Counted from the stretch's first letter, positions 44,820 through 54,900 are shown. The stretch is DNA of 64,000 nucleotides from Variovorax paradoxus NBRC 15149 (GCF_001591365.1 NZ_BCUT01000002.1:372001-436000); one strand, 5' to 3'. Program-made: numbers and translations. Notes: generated from the letters alone by a model not told the origin.

Positions 44820-45896
44820 ATGCTTTTCGACGCCTTCTCCCTGCGCGCCACCCCGCTCAAGAACCGTGCCGTGATGTCGCCGCTCACCCGCAGCCGCGCG
44901 GCCGAGAACAACACGCCCAACAGCCTGATGGCCACCTACTACGCCCAGCGCGCGGGCGCCGGGCTCATCATCACCGAAGGCACCTCGCCTTCGCCCAACG
45001 GCCTGGGCTACGCCCGGATTCCCGGCCTGTTCAATGATGCCCAGGTGCAAGGCTGGAAGCTCGTGACCGACGCAGTGCATGCCAAGGGCGGCAGGATCGT
45101 CGTGCAGCTCATGCACACCGGCCGCGTGGCCCACTCGGACAACCTGCCGGCCGGTGCCGAGGTGCTGAGCTCGTCGTCGGAGACATGCCCCGGCCAGATG
45201 TGGACGGATACGCAAGGCAACCAGCCGCACACGCCGCCGCGCGCCATGACCGAGGCCGACATCCAGGTGGCGATCGGCGAATACGCCACGGCCGCGCGCC
45301 TTGCCATCGAGGCCGGCTTCGACGGCATCGAACTGCATGCGGCCAATGGCTACTTTCTCGAGCAGTTCCTGAACGCCAACGTCAACCGCCGCACCGACGG
45401 TTACGGCGGCACGGCCGAAGGGCGCAACCGGCTGGTGCTCGAGGTCGCGCGTGCGGCCGTGAAGGAAATCGGCGCGGAGCGCGTGGGCATCCGCCTGTCG
45501 CCGCATGGCGTGCTCAATGGCACCGGCGCGTTCGAAGGCGTGGACGAACAGTACCTGGCGCTGGTGAAGCAGCTCTCCGCGCTCGGCCTCATGTACGTCC
45601 ACGTGCTCGACCATTCGGCCCTGGGCACCCCGCCCGTCCCGGCCAAGCTGAAGACCGACCTCAGGGCCGCGTTCGACGGCCCCTTCATCCTTGCCGGCGG
45701 CCTCGACAAGGCCAGCGCACTGCAGGCCCTGAGCGAAGGCCGCGCAGACCTGACGGCCATGGGCAGGGCCTTCATCGCCAACCCCGACCTGGTCGACCGC
45801 ATGCGCCAGGACGCGCCGCTGAACGCGCCTGCGCCGGAGACGTTCTACACGCCCGGCGCCAAGGGCTACACGGACTATCCGACGCTGGCGGGCTAA
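44820..45896 (+). CDS. Old yellow enzyme family ene-reductase (NemA/alkene reductase-like)
   Basis: The protein has 358 residues. OYE landmarks: MSPLTRSRA near the N-terminus, GAGLIITEGT, QLMHTGRVAH, the substrate-binding pair in ELHAANGYFLEQFLN with NRRTDGYGG, and FMN-phosphate binding near MGRAFIANPDL. It reduces activated C=C bonds or nitro groups with NAD(P)H. With the SDR and MarR genes it forms a probable electrophile-response unit similar in logic to nemR-nemA. ATG 44820. Confidence 0.92.
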   Translation: MLFDAFSLRATPLKNRAVMSPLTRSRAAENNTPNSLMATYYAQRAGAGLIITEGTSPSPNGLGYARIPGLFNDAQVQGWKLVTDAVHAKGGRIVVQLMHTGRVAHSDNLPAGAEVLSSSSETCPGQMWTDTQGNQPHTPPRAMTEADIQVAIGEYATAARLAIEAGFDGIELHAANGYFLEQFLNANVNRRTDGYGGTAEGRNRLVLEVARAAVKEIGAERVGIRLSPHGVLNGTGAFEGVDEQYLALVKQLSALGLMYVHVLDHSALGTPPVPAKLKTDLRAAFDGPFILAGGLDKASALQALSEGRADLTAMGRAFIANPDLVDRMRQDAPLNAPAPETFYTPGAKGYTDYPTLAG

Positions 45897-45909
45897 GGCT
45901 CGCGGTTAT

Positions 45910-45940
45910 GTGCACCCCGCTTCCACTCCAGCGGGTGCAC
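45910..45940 (+). terminator. Hairpin after the old yellow enzyme gene
   Basis: GTGCACCCCGC and GCGGGTGCAC form a stem with one bulge around a 10-base loop, starting 13 bp after the stop codon. There is no T run, so termination is plausible but unproven. Confidence 0.5.
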
Positions 45941-45946
45941 GCAATC

Positions 45947-46081
45947 CGATGGAGATCCCTGCGCGAGCTGGTGATCTCGTTTGGCCACACGGGCCGCGTC
46001 GCACTGTTCGAGATCGTCGACGGCCGCACGGTTGTAGTTGCAGCAGTACGCCATCAGCGCGAAGACGACTATTCCTGGAGC
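45947..46081 (+). pseudogene. C-terminal remnant of a ParE/RelE-like toxin
   Basis: The plus-strand frame here encodes LRELVISFGHTGRVALFEIV and then VVVAAVRHQREDDY, the usual end of ParE toxins (LRELVI...GYVALY...AIRHQRE). The N-terminal half is absent and no antitoxin gene precedes it; a hairpin and the old yellow enzyme occupy that position. The frame runs on past the normal end into antisense of the VOC remnant. I call it a decayed fragment. Confidence 0.6.
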
Positions 46082-46383
46082 TTCGGGCTCCAACCCGTCT
46101 CCCGCTGCTTCGAAGTCCTCGTCAGCTTCCCGCCCTCGATAAGGTCCTGGCCAATCATGAGTCGGTGTCCGTCAGGCGTCGTGACCGAGAACTCGCGCAT
46201 GCCATGCGGCTTGTCTGCGGGCGCCTGCTTTATCAACGCGCCGCGCCGGACGAATTCTTCATAAAGTGCATCGACGTCATCCACATGCAGCATCGGATTT
46301 CCTTTTTGCGTAGCAGTCGACACGGCAAATTGTGACGGGCCCGGAGTACCTCGGGGCACAATCGGCGCTGCCATGAGCACCAT
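46069..46383 (-). pseudogene. VOC/glyoxalase-superfamily protein, N-terminally truncated
   Basis: 104 codons. GNPMLHVDDVDALYEEFVRRGA, then PHGMREFSVTTPDGHRLMIGQ is the second half of a VOC (glyoxalase/bleomycin-resistance) domain. The first beta-alpha-beta half is missing, and the frame starts at an ATG overlapping the response-regulator start on the other strand. Such proteins need both halves, so this is probably a remnant, perhaps trimmed when the flanking gene arrived. Confidence 0.6.
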
Positions 46384-47134
46384 CGCCGAACCGTCATCCT
46401 CTTCTTCGCAGACCGCGCCGAAAATCCGCGTGCTGATTGCCGACGATCAGGCGTTGATCCGTCGCGGCATGGCCATGCTGCTGGACGCCGCGCCGGACAT
46501 CGAGGTGCTCGGCCAGGCGGCCGACGGCGTGGAAGCCGTGGAGCTGGCCCGCCGCCTGCTGCCCGACGTGGTGCTGATGGATCTGCACATGCCGCGCAAG
46601 GGCGGCGTGCTCGCGACGCGCGAGATCTCGGCTGCCTTGCCGCACACGCGCGTGATGGTGCTGACCACCTTCGACCGCGACGACCTGGTCTTCGACGCGG
46701 TGCGTGCCGGCGCGCAGGCCTACCTGCTCAAGGACGCTTCGGAAGAAGAGGTGCTGGACACCGTGCGGGCCGTGCATCGCGGCGAGTCGCGCCTCACGCC
46801 GCAGATCGCGCGCAAGGTGATGGACCAGTTCCGGCTGTTGGCCGATCGCGTCGCGCAGGAGCCGCCCTCCCCGCCGGCGCCGGATCCCCGCACCGCGGCG
46901 CAAGCCACCGCGCCCGGCGAGCCATCGCAGTCCGATTCGACGGCGACGACCAAACCGCTGACCGAGCGCGAGGCCGCCGTGCTCGAACTGATCGCCAAGG
47001 GCTATGGCAACCGCCAGATCGCCACGGCGCTCAACCTGGCCGAGGGAACGGCAAAGAACCACGTGAGCCGGATCATGCAGAAGCTCCACGCGAACACGCG
47101 CACCGAACTGGCAGTGCTGGTGTTGAAGAAATAA
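46373..47134 (+). CDS. NarL/LuxR-type response regulator
   Basis: The protein has 253 residues. The receiver domain has the acidic pair DD (24-25), phospho-acceptor Asp70 in VLMDLHMP, and Lys in LLKDAS. A Pro/Ser-rich linker leads to a LuxR-type helix-turn-helix (about 190-235: LTEREAAVLELIAKGYGNRQIA). The presumed partner kinase is encoded at 48750-50612, on the other side of an MFS gene, as in sensor-regulator-transporter sets. Confidence 0.94.
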   Translation: MSTIAEPSSSSSQTAPKIRVLIADDQALIRRGMAMLLDAAPDIEVLGQAADGVEAVELARRLLPDVVLMDLHMPRKGGVLATREISAALPHTRVMVLTTFDRDDLVFDAVRAGAQAYLLKDASEEEVLDTVRAVHRGESRLTPQIARKVMDQFRLLADRVAQEPPSPPAPDPRTAAQATAPGEPSQSDSTATTKPLTEREAAVLELIAKGYGNRQIATALNLAEGTAKNHVSRIMQKLHANTRTELAVLVLKK

Positions 47135-47137
47135 GAA

Positions 47138-47178
47138 GCGCACCCGGTAGCCCGGCAAAGCCGGTTCCACGGGTGCGC
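47138..47178. terminator. Large hairpin between convergent genes
   Basis: Outer stem GCGCACCCG (47138-47146) / CGGGTGCGC (47170-47178), perfect over 9 bp, encloses a second stem CCGGC-AAA-GCCGG (47152-47164). It lies 3 bp after the response-regulator stop and 37 bp from the MFS stop, so it may serve both directions. No T tract follows. Confidence 0.6.
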
Positions 47179-47215
47179 TGGACTTGGCAGTGTTTAGCTT
47201 GGCAGCGGGTGCCGA

Positions 47216-48568
47216 TCAGGCCGTGCGGCCTGCAGGCGACAGGCCGCCGGGCATCGCGAGATCAGGTGCCGGCGAAGGCGCATGCGATGCGGCGGCATTG
47301 CTGGCGGTGTGCCTTGCGAGCATCGGCCGCAGCGCGACGATGGCCAGGAAGGCGGCGAACAGGTCGAGCGCTGCGACTGTGTAGAGCACGGTCGACCAGG
47401 TGCCGGTGGCTTCCATTATCAAATTGCCGAGCGGCACGAACAGCGCGCCGACGCCCTTGGCGCAGTACAGCACGCCATAGATCTTGCCGATGTGCTTGGT
47501 GCCGAACGCGTCGCCCGCCAGCGCAGAGAACAGCGAGTACACCTCGCCCCAGGCCAGGAAGACCACGCCCGACAGGATCAGGAAGGCCCACGGGTTGTGG
47601 CCGAAGTAGCCCAGCGCGATGATGCCGATGCCTTCCAGCGTGAAGGCGATCACCATGGTCTTCTCACGGCCGATGTGGTCGGAGATCCAGCCGAACAGCG
47701 GGCGCGAGATGCCGTTCATGACACGGTCGAGCATCAGCGCGAGCGGCAGCGCGGCCATGGTGACGAAGTACAGGTCCACCTTGAAGTTCTTCACGCCCAG
47801 GTCCTGTGCGATCACGCCCAGTTGCGCCACGGCCATCATGCCGCCGGTGACCACGCAGGAGAACATCAGGATCATCAGCCAGAACAGCGGCGTGCGAAGC
47901 GCTTCGCCCAGCGTGTAGTCGCGCCGGCTCTGCGCGACCTTGGCCGAGCCGCGCACCTCGTTGCCCTTGGGCTGGCGCAGGAACCAGGCAGCGGCAAAGG
48001 CCAGCGAGCCCTGCAGCAAACCGAAGAACAGGAAGGCCTCCTGGAAGCCGGACGATTCGATCATCGCGGCGATCGGCAGGATGGTGGCGGCCGAGCCGGC
48101 ACCGTAGCCGCCGGCCGTCAGGCCCACCGCCAAGCCGCGCCGGTCGGGGAACCACTTGAGCGCGTTGTTGATGCAGGTGGCGTAGATCGAACCCACGCCG
48201 ATGCCGCCGATGGCCGCGCCGATGTAGAAGCCCATCAGCGTCGTGGCCTGCGAGTTGATGGCCCAGGCCGCGCCGATGAACAGCGCACCGAAGGCCACGA
48301 TCAGGCGCGGGCCGAACTTGTCGATGAAGTAGCCCTCGATCGGCGCGAGCCAGGTCTGCACCAGCACGAAGATGGTGAAGGCAATCTGGATCGATGCGCG
48401 CTCCCAGCCGAACTTGCCCTGGATCTCCGGCACGAACAAGGTCCATGCGTACTGGATGTTGGCCGTGGCAATCATGCAGACGATGCCGACGGCCAGTTGC
48501 AGCCAGCGGTTGTCGAACAGGCGCGGCGGCGCGCCGGATGCGGCCTGTGTGAGGGACGTGGGATTCAT
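47216..48568 (-). CDS. MFS transporter, oxalate/formate antiporter (OxlT)-like
   Basis: The protein has 450 residues and about twelve membrane segments. The family pattern includes NRWLQLAVGIVCMIATANIQYAW near the start, a DKFGPR motif in loop 2-3 and SDHIGREKTM in the second half. OxlT-like carriers exchange small carboxylates. ATG 48568 (MNPTSL) follows a GGAG site about 9 bases away; a start five codons earlier is possible. It lies between response-regulator and kinase genes, which may detect or control its substrate. Confidence 0.92.
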   Translation of the reverse strand: MNPTSLTQAASGAPPRLFDNRWLQLAVGIVCMIATANIQYAWTLFVPEIQGKFGWERASIQIAFTIFVLVQTWLAPIEGYFIDKFGPRLIVAFGALFIGAAWAINSQATTLMGFYIGAAIGGIGVGSIYATCINNALKWFPDRRGLAVGLTAGGYGAGSAATILPIAAMIESSGFQEAFLFFGLLQGSLAFAAAWFLRQPKGNEVRGSAKVAQSRRDYTLGEALRTPLFWLMILMFSCVVTGGMMAVAQLGVIAQDLGVKNFKVDLYFVTMAALPLALMLDRVMNGISRPLFGWISDHIGREKTMVIAFTLEGIGIIALGYFGHNPWAFLILSGVVFLAWGEVYSLFSALAGDAFGTKHIGKIYGVLYCAKGVGALFVPLGNLIMEATGTWSTVLYTVAALDLFAAFLAIVALRPMLARHTASNAAASHAPSPAPDLAMPGGLSPAGRTA

Positions 48569-48749
48569 TCGTTGGGTCTCCATTCGTTGTCGCGCCGATC
48601 GCGTCGCGGCACGTTCAGGGTTGGAATTCAGTCGCGCTGCAGGCACGGATCGCGATGGGTGCAACTGTTGCCGCAAACCGCCGCCGGCGCGCCTGCCGGA
48701 AGTCACGCGGCGGATCGAGACAAACCCCGAGGACTCGGGGGAAGTACCC
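48569..48749. promoter_or_regulatory. Divergent promoter region (MFS / histidine kinase)
   Basis: These 181 bp separate the divergent MFS and kinase genes. The kinase ribosome binding site GGGGGAAG stands about 6-8 bases before ATG 48750. No clear regulator palindrome was seen, though a NarL-type binding site would be expected here. Confidence 0.4.
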
Positions 48750-50612
48750 ATGCCGAAAGTCATGGCCACCGGCTGCGAGAATCCGCAGCCAATGAACCTC
48801 GCACGTCGCATCGACCCGCGGCGCTCCATGGCTGCCGCGATCGGCTGGCTGCTGATTGCGCTCACCCTGTGCCTGGCGCTCGCGGCCAACCTGTGGCTGC
48901 GCAGCTTCGTGCGTGCGACGCTGCTCGAGCAGCACGGCCAGCGCCTGGAGGCCGCGGCCGAGCACGTCAGCGCCGAACTCGACACCGCGCTGCTGCTGCG
49001 CCTGCAGGCCGTCAGCGTGGTGGCGGCCATGCTGTCCGAGGACGTGCAGCGCAGCGAAGGCGCACGCCTGAAGCGCTCGCTCGAGGCGGTGCGCCGCGGC
49101 GTGCCCGACCTGATCTGGCTGGCGGTGACCGATGCCGACGGCTTCATCGTCGCCGCCACCGACGAACAGGTGGTCGGCCAGAACGTCAATCAGCACGCAT
49201 GGATCTCGCAGGGCCTGGACGCCGCATGGATCGAAGAAGGCCGCTCGCCGCAGGAGCGCTTCCTGAAGCTCACAGCGCCTGTGCGCAATGCAGACGGCGC
49301 GATCATCGGCGTGGTGGCCGCGAACCTCCGCTGGAACTGGGTGCAGAAGATGATGGCCGAGATCCGCGCATCGCCGGGCGAATGGCTGCTGATCGACCGC
49401 GACGGCATCGTGCGCCACGGGCCGAGCGCGCTCCTGGGGCAGCGCTGGCAGGATGCCGGCGATCCGATCACGCCCTTCGATCCCGTGGTCGCGGGCCTGG
49501 GCAACGACGGGTCCGATCTGCCCATGCGCATCCGCACAAGGCGGCTGCTGGACAACCGGCCCTACCTGATCGCGACCCCGCCCAATGCGCGCGAGGGCAC
49601 GCTGCGCCGGCTCGGTTGGCAGGCCGTGGTGATCCAGCCGGTCGAATCGGTCGCGGCGTTTGCGACTGCCATCGAATGGCGCATCTCGATCGTGCTGAGC
49701 CTGCTGGGCCTGGCCGCCGCGGTTGCGGGCATTGTCATGGCGCGCCGGCTCACGCGCCGTGTCAGCGTGATTGCCCATTCGGCCGACGCGGTGCTGGCCG
49801 GCAGCGCCACGCGCATCGAGGTGCCGCAAGGCGCCGACGAAGCCGCGCGGCTGGGCAGCGCGCTCGACCGGCTGCTGGACACGCTGCAGCGCGAACGCGA
49901 CGAGCTGCGCCGGCTCAACGCCGAGCTGGACGAACGCGTGCGGCAGCGCACCGAAGAGATCAATCGGCTCGCGCAGGAATCGCGCGATGCCGCGGTGGTG
50001 CGCGAGCGGCTGCGGCTCGCGCGTGGACTGCACGACACGCTGGCGCATTCCATGATGGCGATGCTCACCGAGATCCGCGTGCTCAAGCACCTGGCATCGA
50101 ACCGGCCCGATGCGCTGCCGGACGAACTGGTGCGCGCCGAGCGGGCGGCGCGCGACGGGCTGGACGAGGCACGCCGCGCGATCGACCAGCTGCGCAGCAA
50201 CCCGGTGCGCGACATCGGGCTGGGCGCAGCGCTGGCCGAGTTGGGCAAGAGCCTGGGCGAGCGCTCCGGCATCGAGCTCGACTGCCGGATCGACCCCGCC
50301 TTGTCCGCCCTTGCGGCCGAGCCGGCAGAAACCGTATTCCACATGTGCGAAGAAGTGCTGCGCAACGTCGAGCGGCACGCGGGCGCGGCACGCCTCCTGA
50401 TCCGGCTGCAGCGCATGGGGAGCGACGGCATCGAGCTGGAGATCGCCGACGACGGCATTGGCTTCGAGCCGAGCGCGGGCGCCGCCGGGCACTACGGGCT
50501 CGTGGGGCTGCGGGAGCAGGCCGACGCCATCGGCGCCCATCTGCGCATCGAGAGCCGCAGCGGCGAAGGCACCCGCGTCTCGCTGCGGTGGAGGCATGCG
50601 GGCGCAGCCTGA
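48750..50612 (+). CDS. Sensor histidine kinase (NarX/UhpB type, HisKA_3)
   Basis: The protein has 620 residues. Membrane helix 1 (about 27-49), a periplasmic Cache-like sensor domain (50-310: WLAVTDADGFIVAATD, VRNADGAIIGVVAANL), helix 2 (about 312-331), HAMP (332-384) and a coiled coil lead to the dimerisation domain with phospho-His428 in LARGLHDTLAHSMM. The ATPase domain has DDGIGFEPS and GLVGLREQA. ATG 48750 is chosen for its ribosome binding site. The Cache domain suggests a small carboxylate ligand, consistent with the adjacent OxlT-like carrier. Confidence 0.92.
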   Translation: MPKVMATGCENPQPMNLARRIDPRRSMAAAIGWLLIALTLCLALAANLWLRSFVRATLLEQHGQRLEAAAEHVSAELDTALLLRLQAVSVVAAMLSEDVQRSEGARLKRSLEAVRRGVPDLIWLAVTDADGFIVAATDEQVVGQNVNQHAWISQGLDAAWIEEGRSPQERFLKLTAPVRNADGAIIGVVAANLRWNWVQKMMAEIRASPGEWLLIDRDGIVRHGPSALLGQRWQDAGDPITPFDPVVAGLGNDGSDLPMRIRTRRLLDNRPYLIATPPNAREGTLRRLGWQAVVIQPVESVAAFATAIEWRISIVLSLLGLAAAVAGIVMARRLTRRVSVIAHSADAVLAGSATRIEVPQGADEAARLGSALDRLLDTLQRERDELRRLNAELDERVRQRTEEINRLAQESRDAAVVRERLRLARGLHDTLAHSMMAMLTEIRVLKHLASNRPDALPDELVRAERAARDGLDEARRAIDQLRSNPVRDIGLGAALAELGKSLGERSGIELDCRIDPALSALAAEPAETVFHMCEEVLRNVERHAGAARLLIRLQRMGSDGIELEIADDGIGFEPSAGAAGHYGLVGLREQADAIGAHLRIESRSGEGTRVSLRWRHAGAA

Positions 50613-50815
50613 GGCGGAATCCGCAAAAGACTCGTCCTTCAATGGCAATGGAAAGGTCGGGCGGTTTCTTTAATCGCCCGTCATGGCGCAATCGCAGGCC
50701 GGCATATGCATTCGCGCCTCAATCCCGGGGTGCTATAAACGAACGGCACCATGAAAGTGCCACATGCAAATCGGCATACTTACATATTGAAATTAATATC
50801 ACTCCCGGACCTGAC

Positions 50816-51250
50816 ATGACCTCAAGAAGCAAATTGCTGCTCGGCGCCGCATTCCTGGCGAGTTGGATGAGCGCGGCCTCGGCCCAGGACGCCGACCCGA
50901 CGAACATGGTTCGCGGCGGCCTGCAGGCCATCCAATTGGTGGACCAGGGCAAGATCGGCGAACTCTGGGACGGCTCGGGCCCCGCCACCAAAAAGCGGGT
51001 GGCGCGTCCCGAGTTCGTTCGCCAGGTCGAGGCGTCGCGGTCGCCGCTCGGTGCCGCACAGCAGCGCACGTGGATTTCGGTCAATCGCCAAATGGTTGCA
51101 AACGAAGATCCCGATGTGGCCGGCCAATACATCAACGTCGAATACGAAACCCGCTTTGCCAACGCCAGCAACCGGGTGGTGCGCGAGATGACGAGCTTTC
51201 GCCTCGACTCCAGCGGCACGTGGCGCCTGAGCGGCTACGTGCTGCGTTAA
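50816..51250 (+). CDS. Secreted DUF4019-type protein
   Basis: The protein has 144 residues. A signal peptide (LLLGAAFLASWMSAASAQ) is followed by a compact domain with the DUF4019 pattern (VDQGKIGELWDGSGPATKKRV, SRSPLGAAQQRTW, YINVEYETRFANASNRVVREMTSF, WRLSGYVLR). It is periplasmic with unknown function. It lies alone between the kinase gene and the AT-rich adhesin promoter region. Confidence 0.85.
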   Translation: MTSRSKLLLGAAFLASWMSAASAQDADPTNMVRGGLQAIQLVDQGKIGELWDGSGPATKKRVARPEFVRQVEASRSPLGAAQQRTWISVNRQMVANEDPDVAGQYINVEYETRFANASNRVVREMTSFRLDSSGTWRLSGYVLR

Positions 51251-51981
51251 GCCGCTCCCCCAAGCCGCTCCCTTCGATGCGCCGCGGTTCCGCGGCGCAT
51301 CTGCCTGGCGAATGCCCCAAGCGGCAGGCGTTCGCAGCAGCAATCTCCCCTACCCCCTCCAGCGATCGCTGCACCGCCTCCTGAGCGCGGGCCGCAGCCA
51401 TCGGCAGCAGCTCGCCGCCTTTCTGGCAGCGCCATCTCCCTCGGCCTCGGCCAACCCTCAGCACCGAAAACAGCTCGCGCCCGGCATTTCGTCGCCTGCG
51501 CCAATTCGGTGCGCATCAATTCAGTGCCGGCCAATTTGGGGCGCGCCGGTTCGGTGCGCTACCGCCATTGATGAATTGATATAAATTTTCAATCGAAAAC
51601 TACTGAAATCCGTGGCAATAAAAATAACTTTTAAAAACTTTGTATTACTATTTGTATGGAATTATCAATAGGAATTTCCAAATAAAAGCATCCGAATATT
51701 ATGTTATGCGATTTAATTAATAATAAATTCACATTACTATTCATAAGATCGGTCCAATAAAAATCCTTAATTGCGGCGATATGACAATGACGTGAATCCG
51801 CCACACGCCAGTTGCATTCCCCCGCAATCTCTTAAGATCCGCCAAAAAATGTTTCTGTTTAATTGCAGTTGATTAAATAGTTTTACAACTATTTCTAAAG
51901 TTTTATTGGCATGTGCCGTCCGGGGATTCCATTGGCCTTGGAGCAGGGCTTTTGGCGTCTTGAACAATCGAGGAGAAATGC
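51251..51981. promoter_or_regulatory. Long intergenic region with AT-rich half, adhesin promoter
   Basis: The first 300 bp are GC-rich and include a short GC hairpin and repeated TTCGGTGCGC-like motifs. From about 51570 to 51960 the DNA becomes strikingly AT-rich (A and T runs, TTAATTAATAATAAA) in a GC-rich genome. A perfect inverted repeat AAATAGTT-TTAC-AACTATTT lies at 51875-51894, 87 bp before the adhesin start. AGGAG at 51971-51975 is a good ribosome binding site. The region probably holds the adhesin promoter and binding sites for an H-NS/MvaT-like silencer. Confidence 0.6.
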
Positions 51982-54900
51982 ATGAATAAGTCGTACCGCA
52001 GCATCTGGAACGAGGCGTTGGGCGCCTGGGTGGCCGCATCCGAAACCACCCGCGCGCGTGGCAAGCGAGGCGGCAGCCGGGTGGCCCTTGCCGCGGCGGC
52101 GAGCGTGCTCGGATTGCTATCGACCTCAGCGCAGGCGCAGTCGGTGAACTGCAATGTGTCGCCTTGGAATGCGTACAGCGGCACGGCGTCCTGCATGGGT
52201 CTCAACTCCTCGGCCGCGGGCATCGGAGCCACCGCGCTGGGCTCTCTCGCGGCTGCTGATGTGCTTGGTGCGCTCTCAGTGGGGTATGCCGCCCATACCA
52301 CAGGACAGAATGCCATCGGCTTGGGTTTTGGGGCCTATGCCACAAGCATCAATTCGATCTATCTGGGCGCACGTACCGCCGCCGGTACCGGCGCCTTGGC
52401 TGCGGGTGCTATCGGGATCGGCACGGATGTGACCGCCAGCGCGGGCAATACCGTTGCCATCGGAACCCTGGCTCAATCCAGCGCGCTCAACGCCGCGGCG
52501 ATCGGCATCAGAGCAAACGCCGCCGGACAGGCGGCAGTCGCCATGGGTCAGGATGCGAACGCGCAGTCTGCGAACAGCGTTGCCATTGGTTTGCAAGCCA
52601 CCACGTCAGGTTCGACCGGTGCAGTCGCGATCGGCGCCCGCTCCAGCACGAGTGGTATCAACGCGACATCGATCGGGGTCGTCGCAAATGCCACGAACAC
52701 CGATGCCCTCGCCGTCGGTACGAACTCGGCCGCAACCGGGCTGCGCAGCATCGCCGTTGGCGCCGAGGCATCTGCAAGCATGCAGGACGCCGTCGCGCAA
52801 GGAACTCAGGCTAGCGCGTCCGCAGTGAATGCCACCGCGATAGGACATCTGGCAACGGCAAGCGACGACGCAGCCACCGCCGTCGGCAACAGCGCCCGGG
52901 CCCTGGGGAACAGTTCCCTCGCGCTCGGTGCGCAAGCGGTCGCTGTCGGGACCAGCACTGTGGCGGTCGGCCAGGGCGCCGGCGCAGGCTCGACGGTCGC
53001 CAATACGGGTTCGACCGCCGTGGGCATTGCCGCCGGCACGCTGGTCAGCGGCGCGCAGAACACCGCCATGGGCGGAGGCATTGCGAGCGTGATGCGAGGC
53101 GCAGGTTCGGGTGTCACGGGAACGCGCAACGTCGCCTTCGGCTCGGGTGACGGCACGGTCGCCTACGACGCCAACCTGGACGCTTCGGCAGGCAGCTTGG
53201 TGAGCGGCAACGACAACATCGCCATCGGCACCAACGCAGGCATCGGCGTGGCGAGCAACGGAACCACGTCGATCGGCTTGAGCGCGAATGCGAGCGCGAA
53301 CAATGCAATCGCCCTCGGTTCGCAGGCAAAGGCATCGGCAGCAAACACTCTCGCGCAAGGCACCCTCGCCACTGCAGGCGGCATCAACGCCATCGCCATC
53401 GGTACCCAGGCGATCGCATCGGCGGTCAATTCCATCAATCTTGGCGCGCGCACGGCTGCAGGAGCGGGTGCCCTGGCAGAGAGCGCCATCGCCATCGGCA
53501 CGGACGTGACCGCCTCGCAAGATCGCGCTGTCGCCATGGGGATCGGAAGCCGGGCGACCGGCCTCGATGCACTGGCGGCCGGTACCCGGGCCAATGCGGC
53601 GGCCGACAACGCGACCGCGCTCGGCTCGGGCGGGACCACCGCCGCGACTGCCGTGCGCGCTACCGGCGTGGGTTCGCTCGCCATCGGCGGCAATGCCACC
53701 CTGGGTGCCTTTGCATCGGGCGCCAATGCCATCGCCATCGGCGGTGAATCCGTCGCCGATGCAGCTGATGCAGTCGCCATCGGCCGGGCCTCCCGGGCCA
53801 CCGGCGGCCGCGCAGTCGCCATCGGCTCGGGCAACGTCGCCAGCGGCAACGGCGCCGTGGCAATCGGCGATCCCAACACCGCCACCGGCAACGGCGCGAT
53901 TGCCTCGGGCCTGGACAACACCGCCACCGGCAATGGTTCGGTGGCGATGGGCAACACCAACATGGTGGGCGGCGGCGGCCAAGCGGTGAGCACCCCCGGC
54001 ACGGCGGCGCAGGGCGCGGTCGGCATCGGCTACCAGAACACGGTGGTCGGCCAGGGCAGCGTGGCGATCGGCAGCACCAGCAGCGCGCTGGCCGCCGGCG
54101 CGGTGGCGTTCGGCGACACGGCGGTGGCCAACAACGCGGACGACGTGGCACTGGGCTCGGGCTCGACGACGAGCAAGGCCATCGGCACGGCCAGCGCCGT
54201 GATCGGCGGAACCACCTACAACTTCGCCGGCACCACGCCATTGAGCACGGTCAGCGTCGGCGCGCTGGGTGCCGAGCGCACCATTACCAACGTGGCGGCA
54301 GGGCGGATCTCCCAGACCTCGACCGACGCCATCAACGGCTCGCAGCTCTACGCCACCAACCAGGCCGTGCAGGCGATCGCGGCCAGCACACCCACCCACT
54401 ACTACAGCGTGAACGACGGTGGCGTGCAGCAGGGGAACTACACCAACAACGGCGCGACCGGCGCCAATGCGCTGGCGGCTGGCGTGGGCACCCTGGCGGC
54501 GGGCACACAAGCCACGGCCGTTGGCCCGTTGGCAAGCGCCTCCGGAAAGTCCTCGATTGCGCTGGGACTCCAATCCGATTCGAGCAATGTCAGCACCATT
54601 GCCGTCGGCAACCGTGCCAACGCCTCAGGCTCCAACGCCACCGCGATCGGGTCGGTGTCCAATGCCTCCGGCGACAACGCCATTGCATTCGGATCGAGCA
54701 CCATTGCGTCGGCGGCGAATGCCACTGCCGTGGGCAACCGGGCCAATGCAAGCGCTGCCAATGCGCTCGCGCTCGGCGTTGGCGCCACGGCCGCCCAGGC
54801 CGACGACGTGGCACTGGGCTCGGGCTCGGTGACGGCCGCGGCCGTCGGCACGGCCAGCACCGTGATCAACGGCACGACCTACAACTTCCAGGGCACCACG

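Noticed and set aside
47282..51250. 1322-codon plus-strand open frame across MFS and kinase genes
   Set aside because: Only the last 144 codons (from 50816) read as a protein. The rest is antisense or out-of-frame to well-supported genes.
52300..54000. Tandem-repeat locus as CRISPR or satellite
   Set aside because: The periodicity is the codon-level repeat of the adhesin head (about 14-residue YadA-type units) within one open frame.
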